Source of the DNA: Aureobasidium sp. EXF-3400
Lineage: Eukaryota > Ascomycota > Dothideomycetes > Dothideales > Saccotheciaceae
Assembly: GCA_024195585.1 (NCBI GenBank)
Contig: SWBL01000003.1
Location: 352,718-416,717 of the forward strand
Length of the DNA: 64,000 bases
Direction: 5' to 3'
Shown: one piece after another, positions 19,646 through 29,074 of the stretch
Layout of the letters: the number at the start of each line of letters is the position of its first letter
Numbering within the stretch: position 1 is the first letter of the stretch
Notes under the pieces: model-generated
The model's input: only the letters and a program-made list of their open reading frames with translations
Database searches by the model: none
Told to the model about the DNA's origin: nothing
Position numbers and translations under genes: made by a program

Positions 19646-20878
19646 AAGTCTAGTAAATACTAGGTATTGCCAACGCCCAAGGTCTACTACGGAAATAAAG
19701 AGCTTTAGGCTAGAGAAGGATCTTAGAACTTGATGAACGTCAAGTTTTCTAAGCCCGGCTCGATTAGCATGTGGGCTTGCGTTGTTCTTAACTACAACGA
19801 CCAGCGTGGCGAGGCACTGCTGTAGCAGGGTAGTCAGTTTAAGGGCGAGAATGTTCTTGGTGTAGATGGCCTTATAGCAGCTCTTGAGCGCCACCTAGGA
19901 ACATACGGAGTGCGTATGGGCCAGCGTGTCTAAACGCAGCACTTCAAAATCCCCCGTCCAACTGAGCAGGGTCAGAGCCGCGTAGACATTGATCGAAAGC
20001 TTGACGAGACGTTCTACAAGGCTTCGGTGAAGGGAATTGAGCTTCTTTTCATTGTCCTCAAAGAAGCTGACAAGTGGCTTTATAGCCGCATCAAATATTT
20101 CGGCGATGTCAAGCACGGCGTTTAGACTGTCTACAGTGTAGGCTCGAAGATCCAGAAGCCTAAGGGTCAAAATATGTATCTAGGAAATCTGGCTCTTAAA
20201 TTCAACATCAAGGGCGGCGGCTTCGTTCACACGTAGCGCGATATGTACCCTCTCGACGGCAAGAATACCTGCGTGCTCGTCGGCATTGATGTCACTCACC
20301 CTTCTCCCGGCTCTGCTAAGGGCAGCCCCAGTATCGCCGGTGTCGTGGCGAGCGTAGACGAGCAGCTATGTCAATGGCCTGGCTCGCTACGTAGCCAGAA
20401 AGGCAAGGAAGAGATGGTTCAGGGCCTCACGGAGATGATGCTTGAGCGCCTCGAGCTCTGGCGCAAGATCAACAGGAACTTACCTAGCAAGATCATCATC
20501 TTCCGCGACGGAGTCTCTGAAGGACAGTGCAACCTTGTTCTCGACCAGGAGCTTCCACTCATTCAGAAGGCCTACGAGAAGCTCTACGGTGGTTCCGAGA
20601 AATGGCCTAAAACCACAATCATAGTGGTGGGCAAGAGACATCACACTCGCTTCTATCCCACAGATAACAAATCCATGGACCAGAGAACTGGTAATCCTAT
20701 GCCAGGAACTGTTGTCGACCGCGGAGTTACTCCGCATTATCTCTGGGACCTCTTGGTCCAGGCGCACAAGGGCCTACAAGGAACCGCCAGGCCAGCCCAT
20801 TACGTCGTCATCAAGGACGAATCCCTGGAATCCTTTGTTCACGATATACAAGTAAATATGACGGACTGGCCGTTGTGA
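19646..20878 (+). pseudogene. Argonaute L2-MID-PIWI half with RIP-like stop codons, last exon missing
   Basis: One continuous frame reads Argonaute from the L2/MID boundary (VLPTPKVYYGNKEL, then NLMNVKFSKPGSISMWACVV) through MID to PIWI. In-frame stops lie at 19706, 19724, 19823, 19931, 20123 and 20234. Each can come from CAG/CAA or TGG by one transition; for instance GS-stop-NLMN is GSWNLMN in Argonautes. After 20243 the frame is open for 211 codons and keeps catalytic residues: Asp in LVGIDVTHPSP (20288), Glu in KGKEEMVQ and Asp in IIFRDGVSEGQ (20507). After VHDIQ a GTAAAT donor-like site opens into unrelated sequence, and the terminal PIWI exon with the fourth catalytic residue is absent. 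It ends 211 bases from the convergent SOD2 gene. Start boundary approximate. Confidence 0.85.
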
Positions 20879-21089
20879 GTAGTAGATCAGAAGGCATCAG
20901 ATAGCTATAACATCAGTCCCTGATTAATCATACTATCAAGGTAGCACCTCGCTGTGCACTGCTTATCATAATAAACATTTAGCAAGCATCGCACTTTCAG
21001 AGATGAAGTGATAAGAAAGATGCCTCTCGGATACGACTATATACAGTACTTTGTAGAATTAAGAGTGTCATTAAGCGTGAAGCATTCGT

Positions 21090-21907
21090 CTACTGGAAGC
21101 GCTTCTCGGCAGCCTTCCAGTTGATGACATCCCAGATGGCGTTGAAGTACTCGGCCTTCTTGTTCTGGTACTGGAGGTAATAGGCGTGCTCCCAAGCGTC
21201 AACACCGAGGATGGGTCTGAATTGACCAACGACGGGGTCCTGGTTTGCGTAGGTTCTGATCTGGATGGCACCAGTCTGGGTGTCTTGGACCAACCAAGCC
21301 CAGCCGGAGCCCTGGATACCGGCCAGAGCGGCGTTGAACTTTTGCTTCATGGAATCGAGGCTGCCGTAGTGGGAGTCGATGGCCTTGGAGAGAGCGCCTG
21401 ATGGGGGCTCACCACCACCCTGAGACTTGGGAGCGAGGTTCTCCCAGAAGAGAGAGTGGTTGACGTGACCGCCTGGATTGGTGTTGTCAGTGGGTTGGGC
21501 GCATCGATTGGAGCGAAGTGATGCGTCTTACCGCCGTGGAAGTTGATCAGAGGCTGGGTAGCAATCTGGGTCTGGATGTCGTTGCTTGCGCGAGCCTCCT
21601 CCATCTTCTCGGAAGCTGTGTTGAACGAGGTCACGTAGGTGTTGTGGTGCTTGGAGTGGTGGAGCTCCATGATCTGGCCGCTGATGGCAGGCTCGAGGGC
21701 ACCATAGTCGTCTGTGTAATGTGATCAGTCCGAGGCTTTTGCGTAGATGATCTGATGAAGACAAGACGTACAAGGCAGGTCGGGAAGAGTGGCCTTGCCG
21801 CGGGTGAAGGTGGTGCTTGCGAAAGCTGCACGCTTTGCAGCGGAGGGAGCGCTGGCTCTGAGAGCAGAGCGGACGGCAGAGTTACGGAAGACAGCAGCGG
21901 AAGACAT
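21090..21907 (-). CDS. SOD2: Mitochondrial manganese superoxide dismutase
   Basis: CDS complement(21090..21472, 21532..21711, 21772..21907), 232 residues, 3 exons, frame closes exactly. The enzyme dismutates superoxide to hydrogen peroxide and oxygen in the mitochondrial matrix. The N-terminal ~37 residues (Ser/Ala/Arg-rich) are a mitochondrial presequence, followed by the family start LPDLPYDYGALEPAISGQIM. Metal ligands are visible: His63 in ELHHSKHHNTYV, His in GGGHVNHSLFW, and Asp/His in GVDAWEHAYYLQYQ. The GSGWAWLV block and the motif GGGH are typical of Mn rather than Fe enzymes in fungi. A close iron-loaded homologue is the only alternative. Confidence 0.95.
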
Positions 21908-22355
21908 GTTGTTCAGTGCGATTGTATTAGTCGAGTGTTTCGAGAATAAGAATCAATTATCGTGAGTCTCGAAAGTGCAGCTTCAACTTCCAAAGCTTAG
22001 CTAAGTGCTGCGTCATACACGGTAGCCGTCTCTCCCGAGCCAATTAGGTATATTCACCATGACCATTTTTCCTATCACCAATCCAATGATGCCTGCCTCA
22101 CGATTAAATGCCATGTCGGATCAGTGATAATCATTGACGTTAGGTACTGTTTAAAGCAATTAGGCATACAGTCTCTGTGGTGCTACATGCTTTTGACCGC
22201 TCGTAAACGACTCATCTAGGATTTTAGGAAACAGAAAGGAAAAATAGTACAATTCGTGGTGTAGAGAAGATGCTTTGTACAAGAGACTAGTGTCATCGCT
22301 TCCACCACAAGGGAAGTCGACTGGCTTGATGTGGGCCTAAGGGCGCGCGTGTCGT
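21908..22355. other. Intergenic region upstream of SOD2
   Basis: This 448-base stretch holds the SOD2 promoter (read leftward) and the 3' UTR of QCR6. Neither an ORF nor a repeat of note is present. Confidence 0.5.
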
Positions 22356-23107
22356 TTATCGGAGCTGCTTGAAGAGCTTGGGGGCGGCGCATGCGGTTGC
22401 GCAGTGGGCGAGGTGGAAGACTAGACAATTGCCATCAATATCACAGTCGCAATTGCTCGCCTGACAGAGAAGGATACTCACATTCCTCGACGCAGTCCTC
22501 GTCGGCCTTGCCGTTCTCCTCCTGCTGCTTGGTGACGCGCTCGACGCAGTGGTCGTAGTGGTGCTTGTGGGGAGCGCACTCGGCTGATTTGGCGCACTCT
22601 GCGTTCTTGTCAGACGTGTTCCTTGTCCGGTTTGTAGTATCAATGGCTCCTTGACGTACCTTCCTCAATCTTGGGCTTGGGGTCTTCGGGCTCATCTTCC
22701 TCTTCCTCCTCATCCTCGTCCTCTTCTTCCTCCTCCTCGTCGTCGTCCTGCTTGCCGACGGGACCGCCGTGGGGACCAGCATTGTCGGCGCCAACCTGAC
22801 CGGAAGCAGCACCACCGTCACCGGCGACGTGACCCTTCTCGCCCGAGGACTCGGGCTTCTTGGCGTCCTCCTTGTTGGCCTCAGCCTCGGAGTCGCTCTC
22901 CTCGTTGGTGCCGGCGGCAGGGGTATCGAGACTGACACCGCCGCGGGTGGTGGCGCCACGGGTTTGCTCAGCCGTGCCCAACTTCTGGTGGTCCTTGCCG
23001 GAGTTGAAGTCGCCCGAGGCGTACTTGAGGTCGTCCTGAACTTCAGCCTCGGCTGACTGAACGGACAGAGACGAGTAGAGATCGGAGACGTAGTCGAAGA
23101 TACCCAT
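22356..23107 (-). CDS. QCR6: QCR6, cytochrome bc1 complex hinge subunit, long acidic form
   Basis: CDS complement(22356..22420, 22482..22598, 22660..23107), 209 residues. This acidic subunit of respiratory complex III helps cytochrome c docking to cytochrome c1. The conserved C-terminal hinge domain has paired cysteines: CAKSAECAPHKHHYDHCVER, then DCVEEFFHLAHCATACAAPK and LFKQLR. Before it lies a Glu/Asp run ending DEPEDPKPKIEE. The ATG at 23107 (MGIFDYVSDLYSSLS) resembles other fungal QCR6 starts; the frame is open further upstream but is not needed. At 209 residues it is longer than yeast QCR6 (147) because of about 90 extra residues rich in Gly, Asp and Glu between the start and the acidic run. 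Confidence 0.92.
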
Positions 23108-23517
23108 GGTAGCGGTGATGAGGCGACTCTGAATGTGTTGGCTGTCGTGCTGTCGAAGAGGCGGCACTGCGAACCTTTCGACGTTTCCCCATGCACGGAC
23201 CAGTTCGTCCAACCAATGAGAGGCCTGATGATTTTCCATCCACTCCAAGTCCTTTTCTTCTCTTCTCTCGTCTGCTCGCGGTTTTCACGATGTCGTTCTT
23301 GCCGACAGACTTCTGCACACATGTCCTGACACTAATCTGCAGACTTGAAGAATCATAGGGAAACAGTCATCTCCAGAGACATCACTCGTAGAACTCAAGA
23401 GTCATTCAGGTCCTCTACATCTGGGATCACTTTACGCTGCTAGACACATTGCTCTAATCAGGAAAAACTGGTTGCTATGAACAATCATGATTCGTTTCGT
23501 GGCATTACTTCGTTACT
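23108..23517. other. Intergenic region upstream of QCR6
   Basis: This 410-base stretch lies between two minus-strand genes and holds the QCR6 promoter and the upstream gene's 3' UTR. Nothing else is recognised. Confidence 0.5.
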
Positions 23518-25262
23518 CTAGTTTCGCTGCATCGATTGCAGTACAGTCATGGCCTCTTGCACAGAATAGCCGATGAAGACTGGTCCAGTAAACACCATCT
23601 GTGCCGCCTCATTCTTCTGCTCGCCAGGCTCGGTCTTGATGAAAACTGGCTGGTCCCCAAACTTCTTCTCTCTGGACGCTTCGACTTGGCCTTTCTGAAT
23701 AAAAATGGGGTTGGTCTCGATCTTTGTGTCGTCGGCAGTCACTCTTTCCTGGATTGGTTCGGCGACTGGTTCTTGAACAATGTTATCCTCCTTGTCTTGT
23801 CCAGGTGGTTTTTGTTGATCAAAGCCGAATGGACATCTTCCCTTGGGCTTTTCTGGTTGGGCTTCGAGAGGTGGTTGTGGCGCTTCAGGCTTTGCGGCGA
23901 CTGCTACGCTCGAGAGGACACTCCCACGACGGTCTTGTGCCTCAATCGGCACCTGGATACCCCATGGTCGACTCGGACTCTCGCCTAGACGGACATCTCT
24001 GAGTGGCCGATCGAAACGAGGCAATCGCTCGTCCTCAGCCTCTCCTCCCTCTTTCTCCTCGGCTGGGGCATCTGGTCCTGTGTAGACGGTGCTGGCCCAT
24101 TGGCGTATCTTTTCATGGCTGAGACGCTCGTCATCATCCAGGTCCTGCTCTGCTTCATGATGATCGTCGCCTAGATTCTCAGGCAGGAGGGATACGTGTT
24201 TCTGACCCAGCCCCTGAATCATGCTAACGATATTACCGTATTTTGCGTCGAGCTGTCGGATCTGTTCCTCGTTGCTTTGGTATCGCTTTACACATATTTC
24301 GTGACTCCTGGGAAGTTCGTGCTTGTGTAGCTCAAAATAGGCGGCAACCTCCTCTGGGCTGTGTTGATCGAGGAAGCGTATAGGACAGACTTTGTCGGTT
24401 GACGAACCTTGGACTGATGGCGCAGTTTCGGGATTCTTCTTGTGTGATTCCATGGCACAAACCTCTCTTATGGGATCAACAACTGAGTTTCGCGCGCTGG
24501 AAGACCCGCGTCTTCCGTTGATGTATGAGCCCGCTGTGTGCGGCTGTCGGACAGATTCGGGTTTGTAACGAGATACGACTGACGCGGCGTGCGAGCTCAA
24601 TTTGCGCCTTTCCATGGAAGCAAAAGGGCAATCGAGTCTGCTTGGAGTGCCCGGAACTGTAAAGTCTTGTTCGAGAGGAGATTCTGATATGGAGGGCATG
24701 GCAGCAGATGATGTGGGAGCGGAAGGTTTGTCGGCCGAAGGCCCAGAATGGATGGCTACGTTGGTCGAACGCAGCGAATTTGAGGTACGAGAAGCGGCAG
24801 TGATTTTTTCACGACGGCTGGCGTCAACTATCTTAGAACTATTTATCAAGCTCTCGAAATCAACAGCCAAAGGAAATGCTGCAGAGGCTGAGAGATCGAG
24901 GGGCTTGGCCTTTTCAGGACTGAGGGCGGCAAGGCGCGAATACTATTTGGTCAAGTCAGCGGATGTGCCGGCAAGAGGTTGATTGAATGTCGAGAGCAAA
25001 GTGGATGAGAAGGATCAGTAACATGCTATGGTGTGTTATCTGTCAAAGCTGCGAACAGCTGCAGGTCTAGAGCTAAGGTTGTTCATCACATAGGAGGTGC
25101 AAGGTGTAGGAGAAGAGCGTGTGATAGACTAACCTGTGACTTGGCCGTAGCCATCTGGGCCTCGAGAACGGCACATCGCGAGTAGACACGTTGATACTCC
25201 AGTCGCAAGGCGTCGAAGCCGTCCAGCAAGCTCTGCAGCTGCTTTTCGACGATGGACGCCAT
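23518..25262 (-). CDS. Fungal protein of unknown function with CP[FI] motifs and C-terminal GPVFIGYS block
   Basis: CDS complement(23518..24942, 25134..25262), 517 residues, one phase-0 intron (GTTAGT donor, AAATAG acceptor). The first exon gives a coiled coil: MASIVEKQLQSLLDGFDALR, then YQRVYSRCAVLEAQMATAKS. The middle is disordered with three Cys-Pro motifs, DCPFASM, VCPIRFLDQHSPEEVAAYFE and RCPFGFDQQKPPG. The second is followed by HKHELPRSHEICVKRYQ, which looks like the best-conserved part. The C-terminus carries a short conserved-looking tail, MVFTGPVFIGYSVQEAMTVL. I recognise the pattern as fungal-conserved but know no function. The Cys-Pro motifs might bind haem or metal; that is speculation. 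It shares a 306-base upstream region with the divergent dehydrodolichyl diphosphate synthase gene. Confidence 0.8.
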
Positions 25263-25568
25263 GGTGAGCCGATATGGAGGAGACAAGTTACAAAGCGTGT
25301 TGTGGAAACAAAGTGGAAGAGTTGTCGAATGCGGAAGCAACAAAGAGAATTCGAGGTGAGGCGCGCACGGGTATAAAAGAGCTTGGCGGGCGGAGCTGTG
25401 ATGGGCCGATGTCTCGCGACTCGCGAGGGCTTGGACGTTGATTGACACGCGGCAGGCGGTGCCGAGAGCTGACGCAGGAGCGCATGGCAAGCTGAGCCAT
25501 GGCATTTGCTGCACCATGGCTCCCATTTACAGGAGGTCCACGTTTCTTCTCTCACAAGTAACGTCGAC
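25263..25568. promoter_or_regulatory. Bidirectional promoter region
   Basis: This 306-base spacer lies between divergent start codons. A TATAAAA-like element (GTATAAAAGAG near 25370 on the +) lies in the middle. Which gene it serves is unclear. Confidence 0.45.
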
Positions 25569-26711
25569 ATGTCTTCTGCCCATCTGACACGCCTCCGTAG
25601 ATGGCTGCTATCTTCTCCGCCGGCAGAATGGGGTGTTCAGCGGGTTAGAGAACTGCTGATCGGAGCATTGCGACAGGGACCCATCCCAGGACATGTTGCC
25701 TTTGTCATGGATGGTAACCGACGATACGCTCGCACCCATCATATTGAGACGGTCGAAGGCCATCACCTAGGGTTCGAAGCCCTCGCTCGTGTTTGTTCAA
25801 ACCCAAGATGCCCTAGAATTGACACATGCTAACGCTTCGAGGGGTAGATACTCGAGGTGTGCTACAAGTCAGGAGTCAAGGTTGTCACCATCTACGCCTT
25901 CAGCATCGAAAACTTCAAGCGCTCCAAATATGAAGTCGATGCTCTCATGGACATGGCCAAGTTCAAGCTCAATCAACTGGCCCAGCATGGGGAGTTGCTC
26001 CACCGCTACGGCGCTCGTATTCAGATCTTGGGACAGAGAGACCTCGTACGGCCCGATGTTTTGGAATCCATGGACGATGCCGTTCGCCTGACCAGCAACA
26101 ACACCAAAGCCGTTTTGAATGTCTGCTTTCCCTACACCTCACGCCATGAGATGACTCACGCCATTCGTGAGACGGTCCGCGAATACTCAACCCCTCTGCG
26201 CTCTGTCAACAAGCGTCCATTTTCCGAATCACACATTGCACGCCATCTGCGTACTACGCAATTGAGTCAAGTGCAAGAAGAAGCATCAGCCGACGACGAA
26301 AACACTGAAGAGACGGACGATTCAAACATTAGTGCCTCGTCTAACGACGATCACCCCCCTTCGTCTCGCACGTCCAACTCTGCGCATTCCCCTGCGTTCA
26401 AACCGACAAGACCTCAGACTGTGTTTCCAGATCCAGAGACCATCACTGCAGACACCATCAGTGCCCATACATTTACTCATGATGCACCTCCTTGCGACCT
26501 CCTGATCCGGACCTCAGGTGTCCAAAGACTGAGCGATTTCATGATGTGGCAGTGCCATGAGCACACCAGTATCGTTTTCTTAGAAACCCTCTGGCCCGAG
26601 TTTGATCTTTGGCAGTTCCTTCCGGTTCTGGTCGAGTGGCAGTGGAAACAACGCAAACTCAATGACGCTCAAGCCTTTTCACGCTCTTCACGACCCCTCA
26701 AAGCCTGTTGA
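25569..26711 (+). CDS. RER2: Dehydrodolichyl diphosphate synthase (cis-prenyltransferase)
   Basis: CDS join(25569..25790, 25848..26711), 361 residues; the intron (GTTTGT donor, TGCTAAC branch, GGTAG acceptor) keeps the phase. The enzyme elongates farnesyl diphosphate with isopentenyl units in cis to make the dolichol precursor for N-glycosylation at the ER. Signatures: GHVAFVMDGNRRYA with catalytic Asp48, VVTIYAFSIENFKRSKYEVD, FPYTSRHEM, and near the C-terminus DLLIRTSGVQRLSDFMMWQ and WPEFDLWQFLPVLVEWQ. The usual RTSGE reads RTSGV here. Between the FPYTSRHEM and RTSG regions lies about 85 residues of Ser/Asp/Glu-rich low complexity absent from yeast Rer2. The start MSSAHLTRLRRW was preferred over an in-frame open stretch upstream that lacks conserved sequence. 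Confidence 0.92.
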
Positions 26712-27191
26712 AGGCTACACTCCTGCTTCCATTTCATTTCATACTTCCTCAAAAGCGAGCGACAAGATACCCTCGGGAAACTACATGGCATTCTGGTCTG
26801 GTTTTGACCATTTCCTTCTTGGCGATACTTTTCTTCCCTTTTTGGCTAATCCTGGCGCTTCCACCGAGATACACTCCTGAAACTCTTATTTTTCTGCTAA
26901 ACCTTTATTATCACACGTGGCCAGTGTCTCCAAACATGTCAATCAGTTGATCGTGTTGCAGTTGTGTCGACTTTCTCGTATTATGGACGTCTATTTGCAA
27001 AATAAGCGCCGAGCGCGAAGCCACACGTGCGCTAATGCAGCTGCCCGATCAATCACTTCCCCTGCCATTCGAGTCGCCCAGCATGGTCGCTACAAATACT
27101 AACAGGTATTAACCTGCTGTTGGTTTTTCTCTTCTGCTTCTCATGTCTACTTTTGCTGCATCGCTGCAAAGCCAGCCTCGACGACTCGAGA
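26712..27191. other. Intergenic region
   Basis: This 480-base stretch lies between two + genes. An open frame continues upstream of the chosen ATG of the next gene but has no ATG. I see no other feature. Confidence 0.45.
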
Positions 27192-28739
27192 ATGGTTGAC
27201 CGACCATATCCTCTAATTCAACCCATCACCCACACAGTCTTCTTAGCATCCGTCGTTCAAGCAAGTCTTTGGACGGTCGATATCGACAACGGACCAGCCC
27301 CATCACCTGGAGATGGACCTCCTCTCTCCTTCTACGCTTCTCGGAACTCCGGTTTGCTTCCTGGTCAAATTTGCGGAATTATAGGCGCCTATCTGGCAAC
27401 TGTATTTATACTCGGGAGCCTTCTTCTTACAGTCGGACGACGAATGCGGAGAGCTGCTTTGTCGGCATATCTTACAACCTCGATGGAAATGGTCAAACCT
27501 TCCGTGAACCAATTCGATGACTCGCCACTGAGCCCTCATTCTCAAAGATCCTGGTATAGCCCGCGAAGGCTAAAAAAGAGACGGAGTATTCAAGGTAGTA
27601 CCAGGACGGTCAGCAATCCCAGTAGTCCGGCTGTGCAAAGTATTGCATCCTTCGATCCTGGCGTGCTTGAGGCAGACAGGGTGGCTAGACAACAAGAGCT
27701 GGAACATCTCTACGCGGCGGCGTTGGCACAGGAAGCTGCCAAGTCACGAGCTACTGTAGCGGAACATGAGGTGCCACTACCTGAGACTACATCCCCGAAG
27801 TCCAGAAGACAGCCTCCGCGGCTTCTGACATCGGCTCCTGCTCTTGCACATCTACACCTGCAAGAATCGCAAGTCAGCCCAGTATCTCCCCGAAGTCCTA
27901 TCCGAGCGATCTATCCTCCAAGATCTCCTCGCCTACAAGCAACGTCACCCATCTCACCCATGCGACCGAATTATGGACAAGCGGCCACGTCTCCAAAACC
28001 ACGAATGCCAACATCTCCGGGCGCAGCGTCAACACGTACACGGACATCTTCATTTGGTTCTCAAGTCGAGGGCAAACGTCCCCGAAAGGGAATTCGTAGC
28101 CTACGCATCCAACACCGTCATTATCCAAGTGAAGTGTCTGATGAAGAAGTACGCACTCCACTAACTCCACGTTATTATACCGACTCTGGAATCCCACCCA
28201 GCCCACCACCCAGAAGTGAGGCACCCACAACACCGGGTACACATGACGGCTACGGAACACCTGTAGATATCGAAAACTTCGATGAGATCAGGGCCATGCC
28301 TCGACCGGAACCACAGAGAGCTGGAAGTTACCAATACGAAGCCCCACGGATAGTAGGCACTGCGTCTAGGCAGACGGAACTCAGACTGGACACTGCAATG
28401 ACAGGTGTTCGCAATACCAACAACAACCTATCGGTGTCTACGTTTGGAACGCTGCCTTTCCGTGCCATGACACAACCAGATGGTGTACCATTGGCATCGC
28501 CTGGTCTGGTCACAAAGACTACGTATCTGGAGAGGCGTCGCGATATGCTGAGTGCACCTCGTACAGGCATGGCTACACCGTATAGCCCTTATATGCCGTT
28601 CACGCCCGTGACACCTGTAACGCCTCATTTGACAAGCAGGGCAGAGAGAAGACAACGTGAAAGGGACCAAGGAAGACGTGCTCCGGCTGCACTGGACCAA
28701 GTCATTGATGAGGAGGAAATGTGGGGAAGCGGCTATTGA
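27192..28739 (+). CDS. Single-pass membrane protein with long disordered cytosolic tail
   Basis: Intronless from the first in-frame ATG, 515 residues. A hydrophobic segment near residues 13-28 (ITHTVFLASVVQASLW) may act as a signal sequence. A stronger transmembrane helix at about 58-82 (GQICGIIGAYLATVFILGSL) is followed by GRRMRRAA, a positive-inside stop-transfer. The remaining ~430 residues are Pro/Ser/Arg-rich, with repeated SPR/SP motifs (VSPVSPRSPIRAIYPPRSPR) that look like proline-directed kinase sites, and a C-terminal acidic IDEEEMWGSGY end. Proteins of this layout are common in filamentous ascomycetes without assigned function. Because the upstream frame is open without ATG, an additional 5' exon is possible. 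Confidence 0.75.
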   Translation: MVDRPYPLIQPITHTVFLASVVQASLWTVDIDNGPAPSPGDGPPLSFYASRNSGLLPGQICGIIGAYLATVFILGSLLLTVGRRMRRAALSAYLTTSMEMVKPSVNQFDDSPLSPHSQRSWYSPRRLKKRRSIQGSTRTVSNPSSPAVQSIASFDPGVLEADRVARQQELEHLYAAALAQEAAKSRATVAEHEVPLPETTSPKSRRQPPRLLTSAPALAHLHLQESQVSPVSPRSPIRAIYPPRSPRLQATSPISPMRPNYGQAATSPKPRMPTSPGAASTRTRTSSFGSQVEGKRPRKGIRSLRIQHRHYPSEVSDEEVRTPLTPRYYTDSGIPPSPPPRSEAPTTPGTHDGYGTPVDIENFDEIRAMPRPEPQRAGSYQYEAPRIVGTASRQTELRLDTAMTGVRNTNNNLSVSTFGTLPFRAMTQPDGVPLASPGLVTKTTYLERRRDMLSAPRTGMATPYSPYMPFTPVTPVTPHLTSRAERRQRERDQGRRAPAALDQVIDEEEMWGSGY

Positions 28740-29074
28740 GGTTTCTGCTCTTTTTGCTGCAGACTTGTCGTAATGCGATAGGATGCAGTATGATGATCCA
28801 AGTGGCCGTTTGAAGATAGCCTTTTTCGTAAGCAAGTCACATTCCACTTGCTCGTGCTCTCGGCATCGTGAGTTTCCTCGTCTCCGCGGTGTGGGGTTGA
28901 CGTGGGCGACCCTGCTTTGCCGATCTGAGACATTCCGGCTATATCACCTCTGATGTCACCATCTTCACATGTGAGGAGTATAAGACACGACATGGCTGCT
29001 TCTTGAACCATGAACTTCTTCCACTATTAATCTTGTCATTCTAAGGAGGAAAAGACCCCCAACAATCCGGCACA
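28740..29074. other. Intergenic region
   Basis: This 335-base stretch lies between two + strand genes: 3' UTR, then the promoter of the methyltransferase-like gene. Nothing else is supportable. Confidence 0.45.

Noticed and set aside
19646..20878. Stop-codon readthrough or recoding in the Argonaute PIWI half
   Set aside because: Six stops of two types, an AT-rich decayed flank and a missing last exon fit mutation better. The neighbouring genes use TAA, TAG and TGA normally.
22441..23322. 293-codon frame overlapping QCR6 on the same strand
   Set aside because: Its product is a Thr/Arg/Pro-rich out-of-frame reading of the acidic QCR6 exon. The QCR6 frame has conserved cysteines and correct splice phases.
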